A program made the position numbers and the translations under genes. From Lasiosphaeria ovina (lineage: Eukaryota; Ascomycota; Sordariomycetes; Sordariales; Lasiosphaeriaceae), in contig JAULSN010000004.1 of assembly GCA_033439765.1 (NCBI GenBank), positions 754,001-818,000 of the forward strand: a DNA stretch of 64,000 nt, given 5' to 3'. The first letter of the stretch is position 1, and every line of letters begins with the position of its first letter. Below, one piece after another: positions 52,535-64,000 of the stretch. The notes under the pieces were generated by a model that was not told the origin of the DNA, searched no databases, and saw only the letters and a program-made list of their open reading frames with translations.

Positions 52535-55500
52535 ATGCCTCCCGAACATAGGCCCAACGATCGGATCACCTCCTACATCATGAAGACATCTAGTCGACCA
52601 CTGCCTGTCTCAACGCATGCGCTTGCTACTCATTCTCGCTCAAACTCGCAGTCGCTATTTCCCCCCAAATCTACGAGCACCCCAATCGCGTCACCACCGC
52701 ATGCGCCGTATTCCGTCGGGCAGCCATACCCTCCAATGGTCTCGCCGAGTGCGCCCCGGAGTGCGGCACAAGCTGCCAGACCACCAAGTCCCAATTATTT
52801 CGGCCTTGCCGTCGAGTCTGGCCCAGATCCACGGGACTCGTCGCTGTTGCCCCGGGAGAACTGGAGCTCTCCAACATCCTCAGTAAAGTCATTTGCGGCG
52901 GCACTCCCAAAGCAAACCCCAATAGATGCCAATCCCGACTTCGAGGCGTTTCGAAGGCAGGTCGATGCAAATAGAGGGATAGCGGGGTTTAGTCTATCGA
53001 CATCAAGCCTCACAAACGTCGCTACGCAAAGTCTACTAGCCGCAACGCCTTACGGCTTGCAGCGGCCGTTTCCTGCAATTTGGCAGACCCATCGAAGCGA
53101 CTCTGATGGTTCGTTTTTTCCACAAGCGCCAGGATTTGTTGGCGGACCACCAAAAACAAGAGATTTCTCTGGGAGAAAGTCAAATGTCGGTGTGGAGAGC
53201 CCGAAAGATTCCGCATATGGATCCAGAGGTTCCAAGCGCAATTCCGAGGCATCTGTTGACCCTCCTCTATCCCTTTTGAACTCCGGGATATCTGAATCAC
53301 CCTCTCAGCTCGACTTGCCATTCCAGACCAGTCCAAAGACTGATACTCGGCCTACCAACCAGAATGGCCAGCATGATACAGCATCATCTGCCCCGCCGAA
53401 GCCCGAAGGCGGCGGTACTGCGATGATATCGCCAACCAAATTGAGAGATCTGATAGAAAACTCCACTGGTGCAGATATTTTGATACTGGACGTAAGAGTC
53501 TCGCCCCAATTTACACAGTCCAGAATCAAGGGTGCCCTGAACCTGTGTATACCGACTACCCTTCTGAAGCGGGCAGCGTTTAACCTGCAGAAACTACAAC
53601 AAACCTTCCAAACAGATCAGGACCAAGAGAGGTTCGCTAGCTGGCGCAACGCAAGCAATTTAGTTGTGTACGATGGCTTCTCGTCCGAGAAACGCGACGC
53701 GATCTCGGGGATGAACATGGTCAAGAAGTTCACTGATGCTGGGTACACTGGTACCACAAACCTTCTTCGCGGAGGGTTCAACGCGTTCGCCGCGGCCTAC
53801 CCCGATCTGGTCGATCGGACCTCTGGCCGATCGGACCCGAGCCTGTCTTTGGGTGCTAGTTCGGCATCAAATGGCCCACGGTCTAGCATCCCTCCTATTA
53901 TCGGAGGCGTTTTGTTGCCCAACTCCAACAATAACCCTAACCCGTTTTTCAGCAACATTCGGCAAAACCAAGATCTTGTAGATGGAGTTGGACAGATGGA
54001 TGTTGGCGTCCCTGCAGGGCTTGATGAAGATCGCTTGCCACGCTGGCTGAGGGACGCAACCACGATCAGCGACCACGGAAAGAAAGTATCGGACAAGTTC
54101 CTACGAATCGAACTGACAGAGCAGTCGCGCATGAAGGAGGCGTATTCTGCCTTCATTCCAGTCCAGGCCGGTGAAGCTACCCGTGAAAATACCAAGGTAC
54201 AGCTGTCGGGCATCGAAAAGGGTGGTAAGAACCGGTACAAGGACATCCTGCCGTTTGAGCATGCCCGCGTTAGGCTTCAAGGGCGTACAGAGGGCGAGTG
54301 CGACTACGTCAACGCCAGCTATATTCAAGCCAACCGAAGTCACAAGCGATATATCGCCAGCCAAGGGCCATTGCCGGCGACGTTTGACGTATGTTTCTTG
54401 CCCGCCTACCCTCCTCGCTTTCCCGGAGAATATCTGCTGACCGCATTGTAGGACTTCTGGTCTGTAATCTGGGACCAGGACGTGCGTGTCATTGTAATGT
54501 TGACAGCTGAATCCGAAGGAGGTCAGCTCAAATGCCATCAATACTGGAGAGGGAAAGACTTTGGCCCGATTAGGCTCCTGGTCCTCTCGGAGAAAAAGGT
54601 GTCGCTGGATATCGACAAGCGCCAGCCAAGCTCCCAGACGATACTGGATTTTACCCGGCATGCCTCGGTTTCTGGTGCGCCGTCGGCAGAGTCTATACAG
54701 GAGTCGCCTGCGCCCAGCCATTCGAAGGTTGAAGGGGCTCGCCGTCGAGCTAATACAACGACGACACTCGACTCGAACGCCACCGCTCCCCCCAAAGCGG
54801 GTCTCGGTCCGCAGCTCGTGGGCGCAGGAGAGGCGCCATATGTCATTATCCGGAAATTTGCGCTCAGTCATGCGGCGCATCCATTTTCGACTATCCGCGA
54901 GATCACCCAACTTCACTATCCTTCTTGGCCTGATTTCGGTGCCCCTGCGCAGCCTAGTCATCTTCTTGCACTAGTTGAGCTTGCTAATGTTATGCAACGC
55001 GCTGCCCCCCCGGTTGATGGTTCTAGGTCGACTGGTCTGCCATTGGTACCACGACGTGGCGGTCCCTTCGGCGAGGCCGCTAGCCCCATGAAAGAACGGG
55101 ATAGAGCTTGGAGGAATATGGAAGGTTCCAAAGGGAGTGACAGCTTCTCTTCCAGGAACTGGTTGGATGCGCCCGAGTCTGGCGATCAAGCCAGGCCCAT
55201 GTTGGTGCATTGTTCGGCAGGGTGTGGCCGCACGGGTGCCTTTTGCACTGTCGATAGCGTTATCGATATGCTCAAACGCCAGAGGCTACGTGCTGCGAAG
55301 CAGGCCCGTAAGAGGAATGACGACAGGGAATCGCTTCTTTCTCAGCAGACGAGCGAGGGCGCCAGAGCTAAACGCCAAGCACTGGATCGCGACATGGACG
55401 GGGATATTTTAATGGCGGAACGTGGAGAAGAGGTCGATCCCCTCACGATGTCCCAGCAACCGGCCGCATACTTCTCCATGGGCGACACCGCGCATCCTGC

Positions 55501-55744
55501 CTCCGAAACCGATAGATATTCCGACGACATAGGCATCGATACCAGCTGGTTCGATGATGACAGCGTTGATCTTATTGCTCGTACTGTTGAGGAGTTTCGC
55601 GGGCAGCGACTAAGTATGGTGCAAAGTCTGCGCCAGTTTGTTCTCTGCTACGAGGCGGTTCTCGAATGGATCCGACGTATCCAGGACCGTAGCGGGAACC
55701 ATGGAGGAAGGGGAAGGGGGAGAAGCGGGAGCCTAGCCATGTGA
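52535..55744 (+). CDS. Rhodanese-PTP dual-domain protein tyrosine phosphatase (Pyp1/Pyp2-like)
   Basis: Exon 1 is 52535-54388, a 63-nt intron (GTATGT...TTGTAG) spans 54389-54451, and exon 2 is 54452-55744, giving 1048 aa. Residues 1-300 are Ser/Pro-rich and disordered. Residues about 305-430 are a rhodanese/Cdc25-like homology domain ([20 protein letters not shown]); at the position of the catalytic Cys it reads [10 protein letters not shown], so it is probably a non-catalytic docking domain. The PTP domain follows: [51 protein letters not shown], and the P-loop [10 protein letters not shown] (871-880, nucleophile C872). Polar inserts sit before and after the WPD loop and after the P-loop. 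The family dephosphorylates MAP kinases of stress pathways in fission yeast; the same role here is inferred. An alternative in-frame ATG lies 45 nt downstream. It converges on the Rpt6 gene. Confidence 0.88.
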
Positions 55745-56541
55745 ATGGAGGAACAATGCATGGCATTGTTTGGGAGACCGTGAAAAAACCGGTCGTGGCT
55801 CAAGGTCACATCCATGGCGGATACTTTCTTACATCTTTTCAGCATTGTTGGGTAGAGGATAGGGAAAATGGGCTATGACTATGGCCCGGAGCATAATTAC
55901 TGCATGATACATCCGGAGCGAGCTCTGCAAAGATGGGATGTTTGGTGTTTGGTGTTCTGGCACTTGTTGATATCAGATTCGGTTTGCTAGAGCATGGTAT
56001 ATATTCATTCATGGCATTCAATATATTACATCGTACATTACATGGGAGGCTTGTATATATATGAGCATGTGTGACGGTGCTTTGTTGCTGTAGAGGCTGG
56101 TTACAGTCCAGTACGAAGTGAAAGGAGGTGCACTTGAGCTACGCTGTTATATCGTCCATCCTATCGACCTCGGCGTCTTCAATACACTATTTGTTGTTGC
56201 TGTATATGTCTGTGTGTCAAGTTCGGCCCGTTTAGGACTGTGTGAATCGTTTAGCCTAGACGTCAAAAAGCAACACGACAACGTCAGACTGTGAACAGTT
56301 CACGGTTATCAGTAAGGTAGGCAGTATCCGTGCAAAAGCGAACCACCTGGCCGCCATAGCCCGGCCGTCAGTCTATTTATTAACTACGCCCTTCCAATGT
56401 TTTACAGTATAAGCCATTTTACAGAGCCCCTGGCTGCTGTAGGTCTCGCAGCTCGCAGACTACACAGTCGTTACCACTCTCGCTGTTGCTGCTGCTGCGG
56501 CAAAATATGTTTTCCTGAACCATGATAATGCCATCCAACCC
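55745..56541. other. Convergent intergenic spacer
   Basis: Presumed 3' UTRs of the phosphatase and Rpt6 genes. No coding signal seen. Confidence 0.6.
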
Positions 56542-57774
56542 TTAGCGCCACAGCTTCGCCAGCGACACCTCCTTGTCGTCGTGCTTGTTGAGGATCTTGG
56601 CGGTAGCAAGCTCAAAGTCCTCCTGTGTGACGTGCACACGCCTCTCGCGCAGGGCATACATGCCGGCCTCGGTGCACACGCCCTTGAGCTCGGCGCCGGA
56701 GCAGCCGTTCATCTTCTCGGCAATCTTGGTCAGGTTGATACCACGCGTCAGGTTCATCTTGCGGCTATGGATGCGCAGAATGTCGGCGCGGGCCTCGACG
56801 CTGGGTGGCGGGAATTCGATTTTGCGGTCAATGCGGCCGGGCCGCAGCAGGGCCGGGTCCAGGATGTCCAGCCGGTTGGTCGCCATGATAACCTTGATGT
56901 TCTTTGTCGGCTCGAAGCCATCCAGCTGGTTGAGCAGTTCGAGCATGGTCCGCTGCACCTCAGAGTCGCCGCCCGAAGACCCCTCAACACGAGACGAGCC
57001 AATCGAGTCGATCTCGTCCATGAAGATAATGCTAGGGGCGTGCTCACGGGCCATGACGAACAGCTCGCGCACCATACGGCTACCCTCGCCGATATATTTC
57101 TGCACAAGTTCCGAGCCCGACACGCGGATGAACTTGCAGTCGGTGTGGTGAGCTACGGCACGTGCCAGCAGCGTCTTGCCGGTACCGGGGGGACCGTAAA
57201 GAAGCACGCCCTTTGGTTGCGCAATCCCTAGCGACTCGAATAGTTCGGGGTGTTTGAGGCCGAGCTCGATCACCTCCTTGATTTCCTTGATCTGCTGGTC
57301 CAGGCCGCCAATCATATCGTATGTACTATCGGGCACTTTCTCGACCATCATGAGCGACACAAGCGGGTCGACCGACGACGGGAGGATCTTTTCCAGCTTA
57401 TAACTGTCCGAGAGCAGCGTTACACGCTTGCCAACTGTGAGCTTGGTGATGTCGACCGCGTCCGAGACGTCCACCACTGCAGGTCATTCTGTCAGCTTTC
57501 AACTTCGGCCTAGAGGCGTACAATAACACGGCAACCAACCGTATTTGCCCTCAGGATGCACTTTGACGAGCACCTTCTTGGTGCCCATGACCTTGACCAC
57601 CTCACCGACGTAGGAGCCTGGTTGTTGCAGCAGGCCGAGCTCTTCTCTGAGCAGCCGCACCCGTGAGTTGTAGTCGTTCCGCTGTGCCTCAAGCCGGCGC
57701 AAGACGGCCTGGCCTTTGAGGATCTCCAGCTGCATCGCCTCAATCTTGTTGTGATAGTAGTTGTCGAGCGCCAT
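56542..57774 (-). CDS. RPT6: 26S proteasome regulatory ATPase subunit Rpt6
   Basis: Two exons, 57774-57540 and 57476-56542, with a 63-nt intron (GTTGGT...CTGCAG), give 389 aa, the usual length for filamentous fungi. An N-terminal coiled coil ([20 protein letters not shown]) and OB-fold region ([30 protein letters not shown]) precede the AAA module. Walker A is GPPGTGKT (173-180), Walker B is SIIFMDEID (around 227-235), sensor 1 is MATN, and the arginine-finger region is [11 protein letters not shown]. The C-terminus ends AKLWR. It is one of six ATPases of the 19S base ring that unfold ubiquitinated substrates and gate the 20S core; it works in cytosol and nucleus. The intron position and the Y-V-V junction support the splice. 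Single, intact, no anomalies. Confidence 0.96.
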
Positions 57775-59821
57775 TGTCACGGCTTGGCTCGATTCGCTTG
57801 CTGTCTGTGGTCGGCGGGCAGCTCAAATGGAAGCTTTGCGAACCGTGGCGCTGGAATGAAAAATCGGAAGTCGCACGCGCAAGATATGGCTCGGATTGTT
57901 GCGATCACTGGATTTTGAGAAGTTGGTGAAGATGGAGATTCATTCGCTGGGTTTACTGGTGCTGAGATGTCAAAATCGACAGCACGTCGTCGGCCGTTCG
58001 CTGATGAGTGAGGCAGCTAAGGCCCACGCAACGCGGCGCAAGTGCCTGACGCCAAGACTTCGAAGCGGCTGCAGCCAAGACACCACGTGACTTGCACAGT
58101 GCATTGACCTGACAGCCCGGCATCGTCGCACGGCCCGGGACTGACGGATCACCTGGAACTTGTGCTGTACTGAGGTCCAGTGATGTCATTTATGTTTACA
58201 TGAGGACCTGCCTAAAGGTAAAGTGCCCATTAATTTATTCACTGAGAAGCATATACGGTAGGATTTCTGTCAGTCGTTACTGGACCCAACTGCGTACTAT
58301 TGGGTACGTTGACTTCGGGAGCTAGCAGAGCTCTCTGGTTAACAGAACCTGCCCTTCATTCTCCTCAAGTTTAGTTAGTTGCACTTATCGGTCATTTGGG
58401 AGGGGCTGTTCTGTCTCAATTGCCGGGTCCTGAGCATCGGTTCTTTTCAGCGCTTCCATTCGCTCAAAGGACCAACTTCCAGAGGCGATGTCGGCCGGCT
58501 TCCCCTGATCGGAGCTGCCCACATGATGTCGAAGCTGTGCCACCATTGCCCAGATGCCAACCCGACAAACCGTGCCTCTCCCCAGGCTCGTCTTGGGTTA
58601 CCCAACCGTTGTGTCGTGTCTCGAATGCGGACTGCTGCATGCGTACGTTATCCCCTCCTCCATACCTCTTCACACAGATGATTACCTATGCATCGGGATG
58701 TCCGTGATAGGTAGCTGGGTAAGTGGGGTAGATCCTCACACAGAAGCTACGGGTCTCCATTCATGATCTTCTTTGCATGTAAATCGGGAATGCCCAGGCG
58801 AGATGCCCAGGCGAGCGAGCGGCTCGAGTCTTGGTCGCCGTTGATCAAACCGGGCCAACAGGCATGTCGGCTTTGGTTTTCCGTAAATTTGTTTAAGGGT
58901 CGGGCGCAGCCAATGTTGACGGCGTGGAAGATCGACGTTGCCCAGATCAAGGATTCAAGACTACTGGCAACAGGTCCGGTGTTGGTGCTGCCCGGTCCTG
59001 CATGGGATCGAAGATGGATGGTGTTGGCGGCCCGCAAAATGGAAACTTGTGGAGGCTAGCCTTGGAGGAAGCCGTGCCTGTCCGCCTGAGCTTTCAGGAC
59101 CTTTGTCGGCCAATTGACAGGCCATGGCAGCGCCGGAATCGCACCTACCTAAGCTAGAAATCCAGGTCTTAGCAGGCTGCTGACCAACCTGTGGACCCCC
59201 GTCGGCCTTCCTAGCGTCTTGCACCTGGGACGTCCATCCTTGTCTCCGCCCCAGGATCACACCTGCGGCACCTCGTTTTGGGCTCAAGTTCCACAACTCA
59301 TTTTTGCCAACTCCCCTCGGCCGGCAAGGACACTGCAAAAGCCTCAGGTAGGCGCATTCTGTTGTTGGAACACTCAGTCGCACCTACACCAGTATATAAT
59401 CTTCGTCCCTGGGCCGTTTTGCTCTCGCCACCCCCGCTTGCTGATTCCCAAGTGCGCTGCCCATCGGCCTTGGCTGTTTATTTTGCGGTATTGCAGTTGT
59501 CAGCCACGCGTCGCTGGACTCGAGCTGCGACGACCTCGATCTCCGTCACTTCCATCCTGTCGTATTACTCACACATGCCTTCTCCCGCGAAAGCCAGAAC
59601 GACCCGAACCCGCATACTATGAATTCGACTCCTCCTCCGATCCGTGCAACTATGATGCCAACCTTCATCACACGCTAATCCATCCAAAGCGATCCTGCTT
59701 GCGGCGAGCGCTCAGCGTTTCCAGTGCAAACAAGTATCCCGGCCGGACCAAACATCTCAGCACATCACAAATATATAACTTCAGTTTGCGGTGTCATTAC
59801 CGTTGCACACCATCTTCTACC
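57775..59821. other. Divergent promoter region between Rpt6 and the cation exchanger
   Basis: 2.0 kb between two head-to-head genes. Short ORFs only. The part after about 59350 is C/T-rich and probably the leader of the exchanger mRNA. Confidence 0.6.
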
Positions 59822-62800
59822 ATGGATCCTCCCTCTCAGCCGGGCGATGGTAGCTCGTCTAGCGATCCCTCGCCCACTGACACCCGTCGGCCCTCACGGT
59901 ACGAGTCTATTACTGGCGCAGACGACAGCCTCTCCGAGAGTTTCCAGTCGACAGAAACCGTGCGGAGGAGACCGGAGCAGAATTATGGTGGGTGCAATTC
60001 CTGGCCCCCCAGCCAGACTCGTGGGCTCTAGTTGACCATCTTCCCTTCTTATCTATAGGGTCCATCAATAGTCCCACCACAGCAGGCAGCATCCACGCCG
60101 ACGGAGGAAGCCAAACTGGCACCTCTGACCGTGGCGTTCCACGAACGACCCCGGTGGTACCTGTACGGTCGCCGCTGCTAGGCCCTGACCGAGGTCGCCC
60201 GCGCCCGCGAAAGCCGCCTATGTCGCGCCGCACATCCTCCAACACACAAGCTCCTCACCGAGGGGAGTACTTCTCTGTGGATGATGGCATCGCCGAGGTC
60301 GAGGCCGAGACATTCGGGCGGCATCACAGCTATGTTTCAACCGTAAGAAGGCGAACCCTCGCACCGCCAACACTATCACGAGTACACTCGGCCCGTGACG
60401 ACGAGGAGATAGAGGAGCAGCCCGAGGACGAGGTTGAGGAGGCAGCCGAACCATCTTTTGCAGAGGAAGCTGAGGATGACATAGTTGCCGAGGAGGGGCC
60501 CGTGGGAGAAACCCCTGATGACGATGATGATATCAGTGACGCCGAGAGCTTCACCCTCAAGGATCGTCAGCAGGCCATTAACGAGACGCATCCGTTCGGA
60601 ATTAGACTGTGGAAGCCAGCTCTCTACAAGAAAGACCGATCGGTCCAGAAGACCGCCGAAGGCGACATTCACTCATCGCCCGGTGGCCGTGTCAGTCGCT
60701 GGCTACTCTTGTTCAACCTTCTTTGGACGCTAGGTTTTGGCTGGTGGATGGCACTCATTGCCTTTGTCGGTGCCGTTATCTGCTTCCTCTTCGCCGCCGC
60801 GCCGAGCGGGCGAGAGTATGGACGCGTCTTGTGGGGGTTGGCTGGATATCTCTTTTACCCGTTCGGAAAATTCGTTCGCTTGGAGCAGCAGGAGGCCTAT
60901 CTGGACGAGGACCAAGGCGAGGGAAGGAGCATCAGCGAGTACGAGCAGTGGCAGAGCGGCGATTTGGAGTATGGCAGACTCTTTTTCGGACCGGACACGG
61001 GCCGGTCAATCGTTGGTCGGTCTCGAAGAAGCCTCGACTCGGAGCCCGATGAGACGGAGAGCCTTCTCGGCAGAGGCCGTGGGCGAGTCTCGGACCCCGA
61101 TCTCCCGCGGATGAAGCGACGGCTGTTTGGCCGCGGCCAGTGGAATATCGGCCGTGTTGTCTTCTTCGTCTTCTTTTATTTCCTGATCATGCCTTCGCTG
61201 TTCATCACGTCGATCCTCTGCTACTTTTTGGTATTCTGGATTCCTATGGGGAAGGTCACAATGCTTTTACTTGACCACCTTAGACGTCATCCCCTGGCCT
61301 TGTCTTTCGATTCCGACATTGCCTCTGCTCGCCACCCTGCGGCACCGCAATCTTCCATCCTGGTCTGCACCTATCGCGCTGTTGGGCTCAAGTATTGGAA
61401 GTATACAATCGATGGAACCAATGTCTTCCTGATTAACCTCATGGCCATCGTCGTCTTCGTCATCTTTGACTGGGTTGTACTGGAAGGCATTCTTCACGTG
61501 GACAATTTTTTGACGTCGCCCGCGTTTCTCTTCGTCGGCGGACTGGCATCCATCATCCCTTTGGCATACTTCATCGGCCAGGCTGTCGCTTCCATCTCGG
61601 CACAATCCTCAATGGGCCTCGGCGCCGCCATCAACGCCTTCTTTTCCACCCTTGTCGAGGTCTTCCTCTACTGCGTCGCCCTCAAACAGGGCAAGGGCCA
61701 GCTGGTTGAAGGCAGCATTGTTGGCAGCATATTTGCGGGCATCCTCTTCCTCCCCGGCATCTCCATGTGCTGCGGAGCCATCAAGCGCAAGACCCAGCGC
61801 TTCAACTCCAAGTCGGCCGGCGTGACATCGACTATGCTCCTCTTTGCCGTCATTGGTGCTTTCGGCCCGACGCTCTTCTATCAAATATACGGCACCCACG
61901 AGCTCACTTGCCAGGACTGTATCGGGTTCGACCGCCCTACCCGCGGGGGCCAATCACGCGACTGCCGCCGATGCTATTTCTCACAAACACCAACCCTCAA
62001 TGACCGCTTTTATATCGAAGCTGTGCGTCCTTATTGCTATATGGCGGCCGGCATGCTGTTTCTGTCGTACATTATTGGTCTCTGGTTCACACTTCGCACA
62101 CACGCCGCCGTCATATGGAACACCGATGCCGACGAGAAGAAGCACGAGGACGGTATGACGCCTCACATTCCCGCGCGAGCTTCAGCACATACCTCATTGG
62201 GCGACGCCACTGGCGTTGACATTCGAGATTCGCATCTTTACAAGCGGATTTTAGGCCAGTCTCTTCGCCAGGTCGGCCATAACCCCAGACCCGAAGAACA
62301 GACGAGACATAACTCGTCTATTCCGGTAGGCCCAGCCAATGGTTCGCTTCATATCACGCCCCCGAAGCCAACGGGTTACGGCGCCGACAATATTGGCACT
62401 GGCATCAATATTCCGGGCTTCAGTGATGCAGAAAATGATAACCTTGTTCACCAAGTTGCGGAGATAGCTGCAACGGCTGCAACGGTCGCCGCCCGAAATG
62501 TCCAGGGGCCAAGGCGGACCTCGGCGCATGGAGTTTCAATCTCGACTCCGGCTCAGCCTTCTGCGTCGGGCAGCCGTAGCGCTCCGATCCGCAGTGCTAC
62601 ATTTTTGGATCATGAAGACGCCGGCGAGTTTGTTGGGGCTTCCGGAGGCGGACATGGAGGCCACGACGCACCAAACTGGAGCCGTCTGAAGAGTTCCATC
62701 ATCTTGATGGGCGCCACGGTGCTTTATGCCGCCGTTGCCGAGATCTTGGTAGACACGGTGGACGTTGTCCTCGAAAGCTTCGAGATTGACGAAAAGTTCC

Positions 62801-63276
62801 TGGGCATCACGCTGTTCGCGCTCGTGCCCAATACGACGGAGTTTTTGAACGCCATTTCGTTTGCCATGAATGGCAATATTGCCCTCTCGATGGAAATCGG
62901 TTCAGCCTACGCTCTCCAGGTCTGCCTGTTGCAGATTCCGGCCCTGGTCCTCTTTTCGGCCATCTACCCTCTCGACATACCTGTCGAAGACCTTGCGCGA
63001 TACACCTTCACACTCCTCTTCCCGCAATGGGATATGGTGACGGTAATCCTGTGCGTTTTCCTGTTGAGCTACATGTACGGCGAGGGCAAGAGCAACTACT
63101 TCAAGGGCAGCATTCTGCTGCTCAGCTACATGGTCGTCGTAATCGGCTATTACTTCAGCAGCTTCGGTACTATTCTTGACGGCCCGGAGAGTGGCATTAG
63201 CCGGTTCGACACCCTCAGCAGTGAAGGGGAGTGGATAAGTTCCGGACCGAAGCCTGTTGTACCGAGCATGGCTTGA
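59822..63276 (+). CDS. Vnx1-like vacuolar cation/H+ exchanger (CAX superfamily)
   Basis: Exon 1 is 59822-59987, a 71-nt intron (GTGGGT...CTATAG) spans 59988-60058, and exon 2 is 60059-63276, giving 1127 aa. The N-terminal 270 aa are polar, with an acidic segment. About 13 hydrophobic segments follow, arranged as in Vnx1: WLLLFNLLWTLGFGWWMALIAF; a loop with RxxSLDSEPDETESLLGRG; VVFFVFFYFLIMPSLF; the first exchanger repeat near GLGAAINAFFSTLVEVFLYCVAL; a Cys-rich luminal loop (CQDCIGFDRP..CRRCYF) typical of this subfamily; a polar loop; and the second repeat FALVPNTTEFLNAISFAMNGNIALSMEIG. Vnx1 of yeast moves Na+ or K+ into the vacuole against H+; the same activity is inferred. Intact, with no frameshifts. 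Confidence 0.88.
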
Positions 63277-64000
63277 GCACGTAAAGTGTGGTGTTCACGA
63301 GACAGTGCCACATCCGCCTCGGGTTGACTTCGTTATTCCCTTATCCATTTGGTCATGGGAAGAAAGGACACGGACCGGGGAGACTTGGCATCTGCCACGT
63401 TGCCGATGATGAATACTAATATCATAGCCTTACCGGCAGGTTTGGTTGCGGCCACTTTGCAAGGAACAAGGAGGAAAGGTCAGATTGCCTATGGGCACAT
63501 GTGGTTATTCGTCTTTGCGGCCAGGACATACTTTTCAGCCCTCGGCAGGCCCGGTTTCGCTTCTTTTATCTCCGTCAATTTATTTGGCGAAGGACAGAGC
63601 ACCAAGTATCATTGTGCTCTCGTCTTGTTTGGTTGACTATTATTATACTAGCTTTTTTTTCTTCTGTTTTACGGGTCTCGCAGTTTAGTCTAGAATTCTC
63701 GACTGCGGGCTGAGAAGTCGTGGTCGGGCCGGGTTGGCATGGGACGGTAATCAAGAATGGGCGAGTAAGGGTGCACAGATCATTAGAGTACCTTGACGAA
63801 TAGGAATTAATATTTTCTCCCCTCGTAAACCTATTGGCTTTCTTTTCTTATTAAGTCTGTGTGCTTGCAGAGACACTTGAGCAACTTGCAAGCATCACCA
63901 GAACAGTGAACTCGGGGTTGGACGCGAAAGGTGTGGTGTAGGGCAATTGTGGTATTTGTGTCTTGTTCAGATAGCAATTACATATCATAATTGCCTTACC
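63277..64000. other. 3' flank of exchanger gene
   Basis: 3' UTR and spacer. Short ORFs without family resemblance; nothing else seen. Confidence 0.55.

Overview
The window is nuclear DNA of a filamentous ascomycete (Pezizomycotina, most likely a Sordariomycete). Evidence: short spliceosomal introns (about 49-75 nt, GT..AG), a eukaryotic tRNA-Gly, typical fungal families (Rpt6, Pyp1-like phosphatase, Vnx1-like exchanger, EDC4-like decapping scaffold), and Tad1-like LINE and Ty3/gypsy retroelements with C-to-T decay at CpA, the signature of repeat-induced point mutation (RIP). The species cannot be fixed from sequence alone.

Left part (1-25.4 kb) is a nested transposon block. A Tad1-like LINE (1-7292, 5' end outside) carries an ORF1 open from the window edge and an ORF2 that would be intact but for one insertion. 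Two gypsy elements are nested: gypsy B (minus, 12618-20268, 244-bp LTRs, 5-bp duplication ATTAC) sits inside the integrase gene of gypsy A (plus, 7293-12617 and 20269-21664). Both are shredded by RIP-type mutations. Five copies of a short, apparently unrecognised element are scattered through the block. It encodes only a gag-like CCHC protein, has no reverse transcriptase, and ends with the same roughly 200-bp tail plus poly(A) as the LINE. It looks like a LINE parasite that brings its own ORF1-like protein. The right edge of the block has a further LTR, a gypsy chromodomain fragment, two related TGTCAC/GTGACA-type LTRs, and between them a spliced zinc-cluster/coiled-coil gene and a tRNA-like sequence.

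Right part (25.4-64 kb) is ordinary gene space. In order: a 79-aa conserved small fungal protein (-); a 1116-aa secreted modular protein with a Lys-Pro repeat (+); a small secreted Alt a 1-like protein (-); an 823-aa AAA+ ATPase (-); tRNA-Gly(UCC) (+); a CYTH-domain protein (-); a 1680-aa EDC4-like WD40 protein (-); a long sparse interval (45.3-52.5 kb); a 1048-aa rhodanese-PTP phosphatase (+); Rpt6 of the 26S proteasome (-); and a 1127-aa Vnx1-like cation/H+ exchanger (+). These are unrelated housekeeping, signalling and secreted functions. No biosynthetic cluster or operon-like grouping is visible.

The most notable signal is the gag-only LINE-tail family, together with the contrast between RIP-destroyed gypsy elements and open LINE-type ORFs in the same block.
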